Below are positions 32,813 through 44,971 of a DNA stretch of 64,000 nucleotides, piece by piece (positions within the stretch are counted from its first letter, which is position 1; each line of letters begins with the position of its first letter). The stretch comes from Plutella xylostella (taxonomy: Eukaryota; Arthropoda; Insecta; Lepidoptera; Plutellidae): contig NC_064001.1 in the NCBI RefSeq assembly GCF_932276165.1, positions 937,501 through 1,001,500 on the forward strand, given 5' to 3'. The notes beneath the pieces were generated by a model. It saw only the letters and a list, made by a program, of their open reading frames with translations, was not told the DNA's origin and searched no databases. Position numbers and translations under genes: made by a program.

Positions 32813-34050
32813 CAGCTATACTCAAACTGCGGCCCGCGGGCCGCATGTGGCCCGCCGGGCCTTTATCAGTGGCCCGCGTGTCATGAGAGATAACAGAGAA
32901 TATACATTATGTGTAAAAAGTATCGGGATTATATCCATAAAACAAAAAAGGGATTGTTATTCATCCAAATTTATTTTATCACTTTCAAAGTTTGCTCCTT
33001 CAGAAACGAATCGTATTCGCCAACGAATTATCCAATCAACACAACATTTTTTTAAACGCTGTTTTCAGAGTTTTGTTTAGTACTCGCGGCGATTTTTTTT
33101 ATTGTCTTCTATCGATTGAAAACAGTGCCTCGAAGTGGTAATTTGAGTTTATGAAAAAAAGAAGCTAGAGCCGTGAGCTGCAGCCATATCTGGTTAATAT
33201 GGTGGATGCTCGATGGTATTTTTTGAGTGTTTGCTCAAAAATTCATTCACAATGATGATCCTTGTGCGAAAAGTGTGATATCACAAATCTGGCCTACTTC
33301 GTCGGATTTCCTGTAAGTACCTACTTATTAAATTCTATATAACCCGCAAATAATATTATTTTCCTACCGTTTGACTTTCTGGCAAGAATTCCGAGTGCAC
33401 AACACCTCGATAGTCAAAGAAAACAGTCAACATGACTTTAACTAACAATCGATAGAAGACAAAAAGGAAAATTCGCCGCGATTACTCACAACTCTGGAAA
33501 CAGCGTTAAAAAAAAATGTGATCATTGGATAATTCGTTGGCATATGTGTACCGTTTCTGAAGGAGCATACTTTGAAATGATAAAATAAATTTGGATGAGT
33601 ATAATTATTTTTTGTTTTATTGATTTAATCCCCATACCTTTTACACAGAGTAGTAATTAATTTACATTGTTTTTTTTATATTATTATTCGATAGTTTACA
33701 TCGCTTTATAGTAGACGACCGAATGGCGTAGTGGTTAGTGACCCTGACTACTGAGCCGATGGTCCCGGGTTCGATTCCCGGCTGGGGCAGATATTTGTTC
33801 TCGGGTCTTGGATGTGCCCGTAAAATGGCAATAGGCCCGCCCCCTATTACATTGGGACTAACATACACTCTGGCGAAAAGTGGGTGCAGCAATGCACCTC
33901 TGCCTACCCCGCAAGGGAGTACATTAGTACAAGGCGTGAGTGCGTGTGTGTATTTGTTTTTTATAATAGTAAAAAAAATTGCTTGCGGCCCGCGACACAC
34001 TGACTTAAACGTGTTTGTGGCCCTTATATAAAAAAGGTTGAGTACCAATG
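32813..34050. mobile_element. Non-autonomous hAT-like element, 1238 bp, 8-bp target duplication
   Basis: It is flanked by GTCTAGAC at 32805-32812 and 34051-34058. The ends are imperfectly inverted: CAGCTATACTCAAAC on the left; CATTGGTACTCAACC from the right. Both are followed by GCGGCCCGC/GGGCCAC-rich subterminal sequence. Inside, 32911-33118 is inverted at about 33446-33648 with many substitutions. 33119-33445 has no long ORF. Eight-base target and CA...TG ends are hAT features. A SINE is inserted at 33716-33962. Confidence 0.75.
33716..33962 (+). mobile_element. tRNA-derived SINE (family B) inside the hAT-like element
   Basis: The tRNA-like head has a near-perfect B box (GGTTCGATTCCCGGC) and A box (GGCGTAGTGGTTAGTGACC). 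The body includes GGCAATAGGCCCGCCCCCTA and GTGGGTGCAGCAATGCACC, with a GTGTGTGT tail. A piece of the same family, reversed, is near 50285-50345. It is not a tRNA gene: the body and context are those of a SINE. Confidence 0.8.
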
Positions 34051-34229
34051 GTCTAGACCATGTGTATACCGAATTTCATTCCAATCTGTGCAGTAGTTTT
34101 AGCGTGAAAGAGTAACAGACAGACAGACACTTAGTTACTTTCGCATTTAATAAATAATAATAAATAAATATTATTTATAATATTAGTTAGGATATACATG
34201 GAGGTACATACACACACGACTGTAATCTC

Positions 34230-34440
34230 AAGTAGTCAGAGTTAACTTGCAGTACGTCTAGTACAGGTTCGATAGTTTGTCGAAAACTATTAAAATTTCC
34301 TCTTTCTCGCGTACAAAGTGGCACCTCTTGAAACTTTTGACAGATAATGTATGCAGATGACAAAAGAAAACGTGAACTTTTTTCATTTTCGTAAAATGCA
34401 AAACCCGTATTATACGTACACAGGTGACATGCAGACGCTT
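34230..34440. repeat. Dispersed repeat shared with 45560-45760
   Basis: The shared strings are CAGGTT(C/T)G..AGTTTGTCG, ACAAAGTGGC(A/G)CCTCT, ACTTTTGACAGA..ATAATG and GTATGCA(G/A)ATGAC(A), in the same order and orientation at both places. Confidence 0.6.
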
Positions 34441-34754
34441 CCTACTTTTTATAGAAGAGTCGAAAAGCATATTTCATCTTTTGAATAGTGTGAAATCCAG
34501 TTACTCATTTATGTATCGCTAAGGTTTTTCTTTTAAACTGTAATGGTATGTAGTGTGATGATGAATTAATAAATAAATAAATGATTGTGATATGGGACTC
34601 ATATCTGGGGCTATATCGCAGGTTTTCAGATTGTATTTAAATTCAAAATATTGATAAATTGGTCTCATATTCAAATGATTGAGACTACAGTTTGCTGTAA
34701 GGCCCACCCTGTATACAGAAGTATGTTAAAAAGGGTATAGTTGTTCAGAATGTC

Positions 34755-34840
34755 ATTGTAGCGGCGGATCGCATACAGTGGCGTGCTTTGGGAGAGGCCT
34801 ACGTCCAGCAGTGGACTGCTATAGGCTGATGATGATGTTC
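34755..34840 (+). mobile_element. RTE-like LINE 3' end
   Basis: GGGAGAGGCCTACGTCCAGC, then AGTGGACTGCTATAGGCTGATGATGATG, is the family 3' terminus. Confidence 0.65.
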
Positions 34841-35170
34841 AGAATGACAACCACAGTCAGCCCCTTTCTGCTCACTATACCACTCTTGCAACATCCTGTA
34901 TATGAATCGGGCGTTCAGAGGCGCTCTTTATTAAAAGTTGTCCAGCGAATGTTTGAGCGAACCAGCACGAGCGGAGTATTTATGTACGTTTAGAAACGAG
35001 TTTTTGATGGCCAAAACATGCACTTTCAACGTTTTGGTTTGTTATCTAGGAGTATCTATATTAGACAATACTAATAGTTTTTTTTTTCACAAAAAAGCTA
35101 ACAATTTAGAGGGGGTAAAAAGGATATAAAATAATTAATTATTTTTGCAATTAAACCATCAAACTAAACG

Positions 35171-35413
35171 GACAACTTAACCAAACTTCCAACAACAAGT
35201 GGTGTCTCGGCTTCCATTTCCTGCCCTTTGTCAGACAAGGAGTTGAAGCAACCTCCACCAGTCCTACAGTCGTATGAAATTGTACAGTCAGCCAAAGAGA
35301 TAATAATATGTGAACCACCCGAGCGCAAACAGTTTGAACCTGAGCGTCATCGGTGGAAAATTGATGAATCAAATAATATTTTAAACAATCTCTCTATACC
35401 GGGTGATTGGTAA
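35171..35413 (+). CDS. Orphan protein-like ORF cut off by a MITE
   Basis: An open frame after a TAA (about 35168) reads TDNLTKLPTTSGVSASISCP, then KELKQPPPVLQSYEIVQ, CEPPERKQFEPERHRWKI and DESNNILNNLSIP. It becomes MITE sequence at 35401 and stops at 35413. There is no ATG and no clear acceptor upstream. The composition (charged, Pro-rich, few rare residues) is unlike random AT-rich DNA. It may be a transposase or host-gene remnant carried by a mobile element. I do not recognise the family. Confidence 0.3.
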   Translation, partial: DNLTKLPTTSGVSASISCPLSDKELKQPPPVLQSYEIVQSAKEIIICEPPERKQFEPERHRWKIDESNNILNNLSIPGDW

Positions 35414-35654
35414 GTCGATGTATTCCTTTAAATGGGTTATAGTCGAAGGCATTAGTTGGCTAAGGTGTCATAGCAAATCAATCATAAAAGTATTAAAAAA
35501 ACGGTTATAGGTTTTGGCAAAAACCAAAAAAAAATTAAAACTTAAATAACTCAGTAATGGTTGACTTTCGGATAATGCATTATGGGGTTCAATCGACTGG
35601 AAATGCCTTGGTCTATAACCCATTTAAAGGAATACATCGACTTACCAATCACCC
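35401..35654. mobile_element. MITE with about 41-bp terminal inverted repeats
   Basis: GGGTGATTGGTAAGTCGATG on the left and its complement CATCGACTTACCAATCACCC on the right, both continuing through ATTCCTTTAAATGGGTTATAG. The outer flanks are TATA(CC) and (TG)TATA. About 254 bp, no ORF. Confidence 0.85.
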
Positions 35655-35659
35655 TGTAT

Positions 35660-37680
35660 AAAGTATATTTCATGTCAAGTACTCGTATCTCCCTTTGGTA
35701 GCCTTTTATAAGGCAGAAAAGTTAAAATATTTAACTGAGTTGATTCCTCTGTGATATAAAGTTTCTAAATATTGTGGCAATATTTCAGCCACTGTCTGTA
35801 AAAGGGGTAAATCATAAAGTGTGTGCGCTGGGGAGCGCAATGTAGTTCTTTTGCTGACTGTACAATGTTCATAGTCGTATATGTAGTCACAGTCGGCACC
35901 CCACGATGTTTGCCACAAAGTAGGCGATCAAAGTCTGCACCAGGGAGCCAATTCTGACGCTTCTTGTGAGATGTGCCACGTTCATTGCAAAATGAGTCTG
36001 TGACAGCCGAGTTTAAAGGCGTGTAGTTGAGAATTTGGAGGTCCGGCTAAGAAAAATTTTACGTCTTCGATTCGATATCATTACGTCGATTCGATTATAC
36101 ACACGTCACGTAGTCGATGAAACCATGTGCTTTTTTTTTATTGGGCCCAGTGGTTTAGCAGTTTATTGCCTATGTACCATACAAACAAACAATAAAATAT
36201 TTCTATTTATTTATTAATTATTACTTTAATATTATTTTATGTAACCAGTGAAGCCATACGATAAATAAATAAATAAATTAGAAATTTATATTTAATAATA
36301 ACGTGTTGATTAATTGATTGCGGAAATCGTTCTTCCCGCCATTGAGGCTATACAAAATACCTATATCTATTTCATAATCTCGTTTCTAATGTTCTGAAGC
36401 AGTGAATAGGCCCCGGCTCGCATGTTCGTTTCATTCAAGTTTAAATGGCATTTTAAAGTTATCCATGTTGACAACGGCCATGCGCCGAGAGTCGAGAGAA
36501 GACTGTTTGTTCAGTTTAATGAACAACACTTTCAAATTTAAATTAATTTATAACATTTTAGAGTACCTACTTATCAAAATATATCATAACATACTAATAG
36601 ACACAGACCTGTATTTGAATAGACAACGCTTGTCTCATTCCTTGTATAGAAACAAAAGCGTGCCATTATTTTTATACCTACTGTCACGTCAGTCACGTCA
36701 CTTGAACGATTTAGTTTAGGAACGTCCCTAATGACACTGCGCTAAAGGAAGATAATTTCACTCCCTTTTTACACGCGAAGTACTAACTTTTTACATGCAC
36801 TTGCGTTGTCTACTCAAATACAGGTCTGTGCTTATAGACGTTTGTAGAACTAAACAAGGTGCGGTAAGGATAGCAAATATTGAAAAGTATTTAAATAAAA
36901 GATATACTTACATACCAAAATCATAGTTTTTAAGGTTTGGTCGAAAAAACAAGACTGCAGAGGGAATAATTGAATCTATCACTCGTCCGACAGACAGGTT
37001 AAAAAAAAATGCGAAAAATGTGTAGAAATATGCGTAAAGCTCGTGAAAAAAATGTTTCGTAATATTTATCTACTGAATCAGAAGCGAATGTCTGCCAGTC
37101 GGTTACTGACATGCTTTATAAAATATGTAAATTGAAATACTTTTACTTGACACACGAAAAAAGGTGCTGAAATTCATAACTTTTTTTTTGATTCTATGGG
37201 GCATAGCTGTATTATTATATGAACCAAAATTAATAAACCACGAAGCAAATAATTGTATTTGGATGTTTTGTCCATCCCGGAATTTCTTACAAACAATGCT
37301 TGTTATATATATGCTACTTAAGCTCAAACATGACGGATCGCACTGAATACAAGACCGCTGCAAATTTATCTCCGCAGATATTGCACTCGTCGCGCTCAGC
37401 ACACGCAGCGCTCAATAATTTACGTTCTCAACTAGCGGCTCTTTAACGTTAACGACGTCGTCGGCGAAAACATAAACTACTCACAATACGTTTAACAGCT
37501 GCTCTCAGAATAAGTATTACGGAAACACACACGTACCATTTTCGGCTGCAGAACATGACCAAATAAAGGTGGATTAAAAGGCGGTATACTGCCACCTCAC
37601 CCCGACGATAAACCCTAGAACTTCTACCGACATCTAAGAAGATTGTCTTATAAGTATGTATGATAACATCGATAATCTAC
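35660..37680. other. Intergenic; one inverted pair
   Basis: 36590-36635 (AGACACAGACCTGTATTTGA) is matched inverted at 36792-36840, enclosing about 160 bp, probably a small MITE. TAAATAAA runs near 36260. No gene seen. Confidence 0.45.
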
Positions 37681-37945
37681 AGGGTGTTTCAAAATTGGTA
37701 TACTAAGCCGAAACCTACATGTGCAGTATGGTATATCTAAGCCCGAATCTGAAATCAGAATATGGATATTCGTGAAAAAAAATTTTTTTTCCTATAGTAA
37801 AAAGTCACGTGACCAACAAAGTTTCTATGAAAAATGAAAAAAAAAAAACGCGAATTTTCAAATTTTGATTTCAGTTTCAGGCTTAGATATACCATGCTGC
37901 ACATGTAGGTTTCGGCTTAGTATACCCTTTTTGCAACACCCTCTA
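37681..37945. mobile_element. MITE/foldback with about 65-bp inverted ends
   Basis: AGGGTGTTTCAAAATTGGTATACTAAGCCGAAACC and the complement of GGTTTCGGCTTAGTATACCCTTTTTGCAACACCCT define the ends. Inversion continues through ACATGTGCAGTATGG. Partial relatives are at 18545-18600, 26030 and 54735. Confidence 0.8.
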
Positions 37946-37949
37946 TATA

Positions 37950-40175
37950 GGTATCTATGAATAATAATCATAAATCATACTATGCATTATTAAATATGAA
38001 AGGAAGAACTTAGACTTATTTTCCAAGCGTCAACGATCATCGATCGGTATAACTTTATATCCAGCCTCACATACAATTACGTACTCAGATATACTCAATA
38101 AATAATGTAATTACCGTTTTATGACATTCAGCTCTGATACCCGGTTGGTATACAAATAGCTGTTTGTGCTAAGCTGTTACTCTGTAAGAGCCATTTTATT
38201 ATCCTGAAACGATCGAAACAAAGTTGTTGTTTAACGTTATTTATGCTTTTCAGCACTTTTATGAACTCTAACAAAATGCATTTGTTGTGTAAGGGCCACG
38301 TAACTGCTAGACTACGTCGCATTGCAGTTTTTTATTAAAGCCCTACCTATAGTTCTGTTTTAAACCAAGTTTTAGATGAACCGTTGTACTGATTTCTTTG
38401 AAATCACTGGACAATAACGTTCTGGTTCTAAACCAGAACTATGTTTAGTCTACGTTTTATAATTATGGTATAGCAAGGTTTTCACATTATCATTACCATA
38501 ATTATACATCATTATTATTATCTATTTATTCAAAAACATAAGTAAGTTTTACACCTAAAGTTAAGTATAGAACTTGGGTAAGTAATGCAGCGTTGCGATT
38601 GGCTAAATCGTCGTGACTGTTTTTTTATCATTAAACGCACCAATATTTAAATTAATAATGTCGCAGTGACTATAAAATAATAAACCTCTGGCTAATTGGC
38701 CGATGTGCAAATATTGACTCTCTCTTCATTGTCCCTTTCATTAACAAACAATCGAGCTATAAACGCTTTGCTACTTAAATATACATAATTGTTGTGTATC
38801 ATAAAATCCTGCCTGTAATTATAATAATATAATTAGTACATAGAATTTATGAACGAAATAAAATAGATATATATATCAAATACTATACAATGCAAAAAAA
38901 ATATAGTTAGGACTCATACATTTTCACCACTGCCATTAGGTATGTTACATCTCGTTCCTTATATTATGTTGCAAAAGTGGCATAGTAATCCGAGTTTCCA
39001 GGATTACAGGTTTTCCCTAATAAGCCTTCCCGAGATCAAAAACTGACCGTTTATCAATATCAAAATTAATCTATTCCACACCATATTCTAGACTTACACA
39101 ACAGCACAGACTACACGTTCGTCTATGAAATTATGTAAATGAATAGCGGCGAGGGAATCAATGAGGGCCTGAAGAGGGTCACTGTTGTCCTCCTGTGTCC
39201 TCTGCCGGTATTTATTGCGCGTCCTCTAATGGCCTCGGGGTCCTCATGACAGGACCCTGCTCTGGGCAGAAAGGGTGCTTTGATTAACGGTGCTTTGCAT
39301 GCTGTTGGGTTTTTCGTGAAAGAATTGATGGTTATATTGATAATGCAAGAACAACGGTGTAGTGGTGAAGTCCGGATTCTGTTTTGTATTTGTACGTTGT
39401 GAAACCCACTTACCACCTTTTTAAGTAGGTATATTGACGATGACTGACGGTTAGATATTTATACAAGGTAGGTACAATAGTGTCAAGTTAGATAAGAATC
39501 TGACTGTACCTACTGAGTTATTTTGTAATATTACAGATGTGTAAAACCCGTGTAATGTTAATTATGTCTGTGCACATTATTCGGTTAAGTCTCTCTATAA
39601 AACCAAAATCATAGACTTTTAAATAACATACTAATTTTAAAATGAATATTTTTTTGTAGGTATAAAGCTATCAAAAGAGAAAAAGCAATACTAGCAATAG
39701 GTCCCACTACAAATATTGTCAAAGAGCCTTTTAATCAAAATGATTAATTTGTAAATGGCTAAAAAAAAATATTTTTGCAGCGTTTTCACTCCAACAACAG
39801 TCTAATAAAAATAAACCAATCACCATATACAGAGTGTTAATTTTTATTTGAAATGATATAATATAATAAATCGAAAGGAGATGACCTCAGGGGGTAATTA
39901 TAAAAAAAAAAAACTTTTGAAAATTTGCGTTTTTAATTTCTAGGTGACGGACTAATTCACCTACTTTCGACTTACTCTATAAATTTCGAACACCCTGTAG
40001 ACAGGCTATTATTCCAACTAGTTAGTGAAACGATGAAACTCATCAGCTTTTGCTGCCGGCCGAGTAAATTGAAAATGAATAAGTCCACATCTGCCAGTAA
40101 TAAAATGTAGCGCCCGTAAATATAATATTTTGGCATGAATATTGAAAGGAATTGTCACGGGTTTCCGGTCGGAAA
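37950..40175. other. Intergenic, no gene seen
   Basis: AT-rich. A short palindrome (GTTCTGGTTCTAAACCAGAAC, about 38421-38441) and a slightly GC-richer patch at 39150-39310 were noted. Nothing supports a gene. Confidence 0.4.
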
Positions 40176-40179
40176 TTGG

Positions 40180-40232
40180 ATATGCATACTGTGGCATACG
40201 GTGGCATACTATGGCATACAACGGCATAACTC
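40180..40232. repeat. Short tandem TGGCATAC iterations
   Basis: Four to five copies of (G)TGGCATAC with 3-4 bp spacers, next to the left end of the following MITE. Confidence 0.6.
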
Positions 40233-40244
40233 ACAACTCAGAAC

Positions 40245-40492
40245 GCTTAAGCGCGCTCCACACTCGCGCCGCGAACGCCCGCGAAGGCGCGAAACGCGTG
40301 TTAAGATGTTGTTCGCGCCTTCGCTTTCGCGGTACGCGACGCGCGAACGCGAACGCATCTACACTAGCTTGTTTATCTATATTTTCATTGAAGTTGCGAA
40401 CAACACTGCGAAGCTTCGTGAGTGTGGAGGGACACAGTTGTGGGCGAACCGCTGTGTAAATTCACGCCGCGAGTGTAGAGCGCGCTTTACAG
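40245..40492. mobile_element. CpG-rich MITE with AAGCGCGCTC ends
   Basis: The left end AAGCGCGCTCCACACTCGCG and the right end, complemented, AAGCGCGCTCTACACTCGCG form inverted repeats. Internal sequence has inverted GCGAACGC and GTTCGC iterations. CpG density is far above the flanks. No ORF of note. Confidence 0.75.
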
Positions 40493-40658
40493 TAAATTAA
40501 TTCGTCACCTCTGAGCGATGTAATTTGATTACGTTGAAGTCGAATGGGGTAAGTTTACCTTCAAATATCAGTAAGTGAAGAAGTAGAGAATGCTAAGAAT
40601 CAAAACTTCAGTCAGAGGAATAGGGTAGGGAGATATATTCTTAATTCTATACGTAAAA

Positions 40659-40741
40659 TAAATCCAACAAAGGGTAACACAAAAAATCTATTAAATGAAT
40701 ACACTGCATTCATTTAATAGATTTTTTGTTGGATTTATTTA
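40659..40741. repeat. Interrupted hairpin
   Basis: AATAAATCCAACAAA and ACAAAAAATCTATTAAATGAAT are complementary to the following ATTCATTTAATAGATTTTTTGT and TGGATTTATT, with a 7-bp loop and a small bulge (GGGTAAC). Non-coding. Confidence 0.65.
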
Positions 40742-40744
40742 AGG

Positions 40745-42380
40745 GTTTCGTTACACAGACTCTTCTCATAATTACTCAAAATAGGTCGAGTTTATGAGGG
40801 TCTGAATCCAACCCTGCCTCAAAGTGAATTCCCGTAATCTTTACGTCTGCTCGATACCACACCACTTACAGTTGGACTCCATTAGTACGGGTACTCTACT
40901 TACTACTACGACTTACTTAGATGTACTTATACTCAGCTGGACGCACTCTAGCCATGACAAACTGGGTAGAAATTCAATTTGCGCTGCAAAAACATAATCA
41001 TCACAAAATAAACTGCAGATTCCATCGCGACAGACGTGAACTCAGAATTCTTATTTAAGTTTAAATAGGTTTTCGATGCAGCGGGGGAGGGTGGAAGGGG
41101 AAGGGAGGGGGGGGGGTACCGGAGATTGAAGCGACGACCAACTCGACGACGAGTAATGATCCCACACTCTTCCACTGCACCCTGTAACTAGTTCACAAGT
41201 TAGTCTTTATCCATTGTGACGTCACAATCGCGACAAGCGAAGTTCCCCGTTTGTAGTTAAGTACCAACTTAGGGAATTGCACATTTGTAGCAAACCTCTT
41301 AGCATCAGCGCAACTTAAATATCAACTCAAAGCGTATGTTCATTAAATAACATTGAGGCTCCTATAAAACCAAACGTGTTCTTTTATCTGTTCAACCAAT
41401 TTCTAAAACGAAAACACTCACAAAAGGTGTATAAGTAACGGGCAGAAAACGAAATGTTTCCGCCTCTCAATCAGATAAGCCAAACGAGTTAATCTGTACC
41501 GAAGCAACCCCTTTGAGGTTACAACACAAATACGTGTAAGGCCGACCGCCACAATTCTTTCTACCGCAAAACCAAAACAACATTGATAGAGACGACCCCC
41601 GAGGCGCCGCCAGATGGGGTATCGCCACCGCCCCCGGCCGCCGTATCGCCATCGCCCGCCGGCCGGCGTGTTATCTTCAAATCTCGCCTCTTGTTGAATT
41701 AGTAAGAGGGTACAAACAAATGGTAGGTAAGACACGCGAAACGATCCCCGCTCTCTGAAAGCGATAGCCCCAAACTAGTTACGGTAATAAATAGGGGCTT
41801 AGCGTTGGCAAATGGGCGATTTGGGCATTCTTGACTACAACTGGTATAGATAAAGTTGTGTTTTGTTACAACAGCTCTCGCGGGCTCGCCGGGCCGGCTC
41901 ACTGCTCCAACTTTAAATTGGCCTCTTCAATATGTTTTATTGGAATGTTTTTTGTCCAAATGAAAACTTGTGAACCGTTGACTGTAGTCTGTTGTTATTG
42001 CGCAGAAGTTATTTGCTAAGAAGGTTCTATTACAGGCGTATACTTCGTCGTAATTTGGCGTGGTAACTTTATTTGGGTGTGCTTATGCTTATGCTTATAT
42101 ATTATAGCGCTGCCTTCCCACAACCTTTGCTAAAAAAAACGATAATTACTTGAACCATTTAAAAACTCAGTTCCACGAACTAAGAACATGTTAAAAATGC
42201 TCAGTTAAAAGGCTGTGTAGCATAAAAATAACAGTCCGGATCGGTATTTCGAACTTCACATTTTAATTCGGAAATTACTTCAACTAATACAAAAGTTCCG
42301 CCGTTTCGGGACGTAGGCTGAACTGAAATTAATTTCGTTGTTCGCCAGAGTGCACACAGTTGGCCGGTGTTTTGCTTTAA
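40745..42380. other. Intergenic, no gene seen
   Basis: Contains a G-rich run (41085-41120) and a GC-rich patch (41590-41690) whose minus frame is open but shows no domain. No splice-compatible coding structure was found. Confidence 0.4.
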
Positions 42381-42383
42381 TTA

Positions 42384-42948
42384 AGAGAAATGGAGACGTG
42401 GGCGGAGGCGTAGTATGCACTCACCTTTACATTTTATTGTTATACTCCAATAGGAATCATTCGAAACATAGTTTCAAGTTATGGAAGATTAAGGGCTTGG
42501 ATATTTCTGTTATAAAATACTATATTTTTTAAACAACAGTATAATATAGATTGGTTTAACGTTGCTTGTAACAAGCTTTTTGATTATTTTAAGTCAAGAG
42601 GGTTAATTGAATATGAAAGGGTAACTTCATTAAAGTTGAAATTACAAGTCGTGTTTTGAAATTGTAAATAAATCATTCTCGTACTTTTTAAAGTGCTTTA
42701 GCATACAACATTATAATGTACTTATTTTAATTTTTCAGTTATATTTTAATAAGAAAGCTTAAACCTTCATGCTGATTTCCCTTAAATTATCGTATATAAT
42801 ATGTAATTTATGTAAACCTAACGACTTTAACTTCTTCCTTTCATATTCAATTAACCTTTTCGACAATTACAGGTTTGTTTCGAAGGCGTTGTAAATTACA
42901 ACACAGTTGGATGGCTAAGTGCGGAGTATTAAAACTTTTTTTAAATAG
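42384..42948 (+). repeat. Direct duplication, copy A (copy B at 48558-49113)
   Basis: From AGAGAAATGGAGACGTGGGC to the CAACACAGT(T/A)GG block. The order of shared strings is kept over about 560 bp with indels and substitutions, including CTTCTTCCTTTCATATTCAA and TTAACCTTTTCGACAATTAC. Copy A lies about 2 kb before the repeat-protein gene. Confidence 0.85.
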
Positions 42949-43021
42949 AATTTGATAAGAACTAATTAAGTTATTATAAAAATCATCAGTTACTGAGCAT
43001 AAAATCATCAAATGTAATTTA

Positions 43022-43265
43022 TTGATGCGTTTTAATCAAAGGAGGACCGGACAAGTCGGGGCGTCAGCTTTTAACATGTGTACATGGATATTATCTACGC
43101 CAGGAGCTTTACCGTTCTTCAGCTGCCTAACTGCAGTGACTATTTCAGCAAAGCTAGGCGGAGTCGTCTCAATATCCAGCAGTTGGTCGCCTCCACTGAC
43201 ATCTCCAGTAGGTGTAGGTTCTGCCTGGGTGCGGTACAACACTGCTTTGAAGTGCTCCCGTATTG
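43022..43265 (-). pseudogene. LINE reverse transcriptase fragment (fingers region)
   Basis: The minus translation contains TPPSFAEIVTAVRQLKNGKA, then PGVDNIHVHMLKAD, the start of a LINE polymerase domain. It is preceded by GAGCACTTCAAAGCAGTG (EHFKAV in another frame). The upstream part of the same element lies at 44282-44693, so the two were one copy before an insertion. Confidence 0.7.
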
Positions 43266-43267
43266 GC

Positions 43268-44288
43268 CCAATAGGGAATATGGGAATATTTTTTAGGGAA
43301 TATGCTTTATTATAGTATAAAACAAATTCAACGCCAAAAAAAGTAATCTAAGGTATTTTAAAGAAAGTAAAAAATTTATAACCGACACGACCACATAAAA
43401 CACACAAAACCTTGTGTGACGTCATACCCTCGTTATTCAGCTCAGAGTAATGAGTTTCGCCAGTCTATGGGCATAGATTATTCTGAGATTGACATATCAA
43501 CACAGTTTACGTCACATTCGCTCTATGAAAATGCGTCATGTTTAAAAGTTTTGAATTTACGAAAGTTTTTTTTGTACTTTTCAACAATTGACAACATTTC
43601 AAAATTTTATACAGTTGAAATTCGAAAACCATTTAGAGATATGGCTCTAATATTCACAAAAAAAAATGTTTCCGATTTTTCTATTGATTTATTTCAGAGA
43701 AAAACATAAAAATCAAAATTATCATTCGTGACATCACGATGTGGCATAATAATTAAACGCGCTTTTACTTCTAAAACATGAACAAAAAAATAAACATGTT
43801 ATGTCACTTTGACAATGACAGTGACAAACGTCACTCAAATGTCTGTCACTTTTATGTGTCCTTGTCAATGACGGAAGTTTGTGATTGGTCCTTGCCACAA
43901 AATAAAGTTGAAGTTGAAGTTGATTGGTCCTTTGTTCATGTCAAGTTAATGTCATCCAACTTTTTTTTTTAGGTTAGGCAGGCAACGAAAATATTTTTAT
44001 CCAAAGCCTCGACGTGACGTCACTCATACTATAAATATTTTGAACTTTGAAATTAAAAAAATATATTAAAACATAGAAATATTAAGAATTAAAAAAATAC
44101 GGGTCATCTAAATTTGTGATATCTACTCGAAAATCGGTGAGCATTTTATTTGAAATGTTGTCAATTATTTACTCGGTCAAAAATAAATTATAATCAAAAA
44201 TATTGATGGAGGCATATTTTTGAATTAACTAAGTTTATTAAAAATAATATTTGACCATTATTTGAATCGTATGCATATTCCCTATTGC
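43268..44288. mobile_element. Non-coding insertion splitting a LINE
   Basis: The left end AATAGGGAATATG and right end CATATTCCCTATT are inverted 13-mers. Everything between is AT-rich without a transposase. The LINE reading on both sides resumes across it. No target duplication could be read. Confidence 0.5.
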
Positions 44289-44693
44289 TCTTCAAAGGTG
44301 CATCTATAAGAATCTGGCATTTTTGACTTACGGGTGCCTAGTCCGCTGATGCGTTTGGTGATTTCGTACAGTTCTCGCATGTCCTTCCGATTTGCAACAG
44401 AGTTCGCACGATCGGCTAGTTCATCGACTGCTCTTCTACGGTCGCGTCTTGCCAGCTTCCGTATGGTCGAGCGGAGTGTTCGGTAACGTTCCTGCAGCTC
44501 TGCAGAACATGCTCCTGAACGGGACAACATCTCGGCTTTTTTGAGCTGTCTGCTTTCGATGGCTTGCCACAGTTCTGCAGACATCCACTCTTCTCTCCTC
44601 AATTTTGAGTACCCAAGCTCTTCCTCGCCAGCTTGTGTCAACGCCGAGCCGTGCGGATGTGGCTCCAGGCTTCAAGTTCCTCCAGTACCTCAA
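44282..44693 (-). pseudogene. LINE region between endonuclease and reverse transcriptase
   Basis: The minus frame encodes RREEWMSAELWQAIESRQLK, then ERYRTLRSTIRKLARRDRRR, DELADRANSVANRKDMRELY and EITKRISG. This Arg/Lys-rich linker is typical of LINE ORF2 just before the polymerase. It is cut by the insertion at 44288, and the 5' part is missing. Confidence 0.7.
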
Positions 44694-44882
44694 ATTGGTT
44701 CCGAAGAGATAATCATCCTTTAGCTATAAATAAATACCTACCTACTATCTATGGAAATTTCCGAAGAGGTAATCATCCTTTAGCTATAAATAGATACTTA
44801 CTATCTACGGAAATTTACTAATTGTTTCATAAAATATGAACATAATTATGTACGCAGAAGTGATTAAGTAGATTAGATTGGG

Positions 44883-44889
44883 TATAAAA
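44883..44889 (+). promoter_or_regulatory. TATA box of the repeat-protein gene
   Basis: GGTATAAAAGG is a strong TATA match, 83 bases before the ATG at 44972. A start site near 44912 would give a 5' UTR of about 60 bases. Confidence 0.65.
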
Positions 44890-44971
44890 GGAAATTTTTC
44901 ACACAAATATTAATTTTACTTGAAATTTCACTGTTTATAAACATATCGATTACGAAATAAAAAAAAACAAA

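Larger units (their letters stand above)
32740..34190. repeat. Older dispersed repeat hosting a hAT-like insertion
   Basis: GAATTCCGGGATAAAAAGTAG and TTCTTTCTCAGGGTCTAGAC on the left continue after the insertion as CATGTGTATACCGAATTTCATT, GTGAAAGAGTAACAGACAGA and CTTTCGCATTT. This order is familiar from uninterrupted copies of a widespread repeat, so the empty site is known in effect. Confidence 0.65.

Noticed and set aside
33718..33790. Possible tRNA gene with a good B box
   Set aside because: It is the head of a SINE with characteristic body and GT tail, inside a hAT-like element.
40135..40500. Arg-rich ORFs
   Set aside because: They lie within a CpG-rich MITE, whose inverted ends explain the sequence.
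41418..41735. Minus-strand GC-rich ORF
   Set aside because: No domain, splice context or homologous pattern; likely chance in a GC-rich patch.
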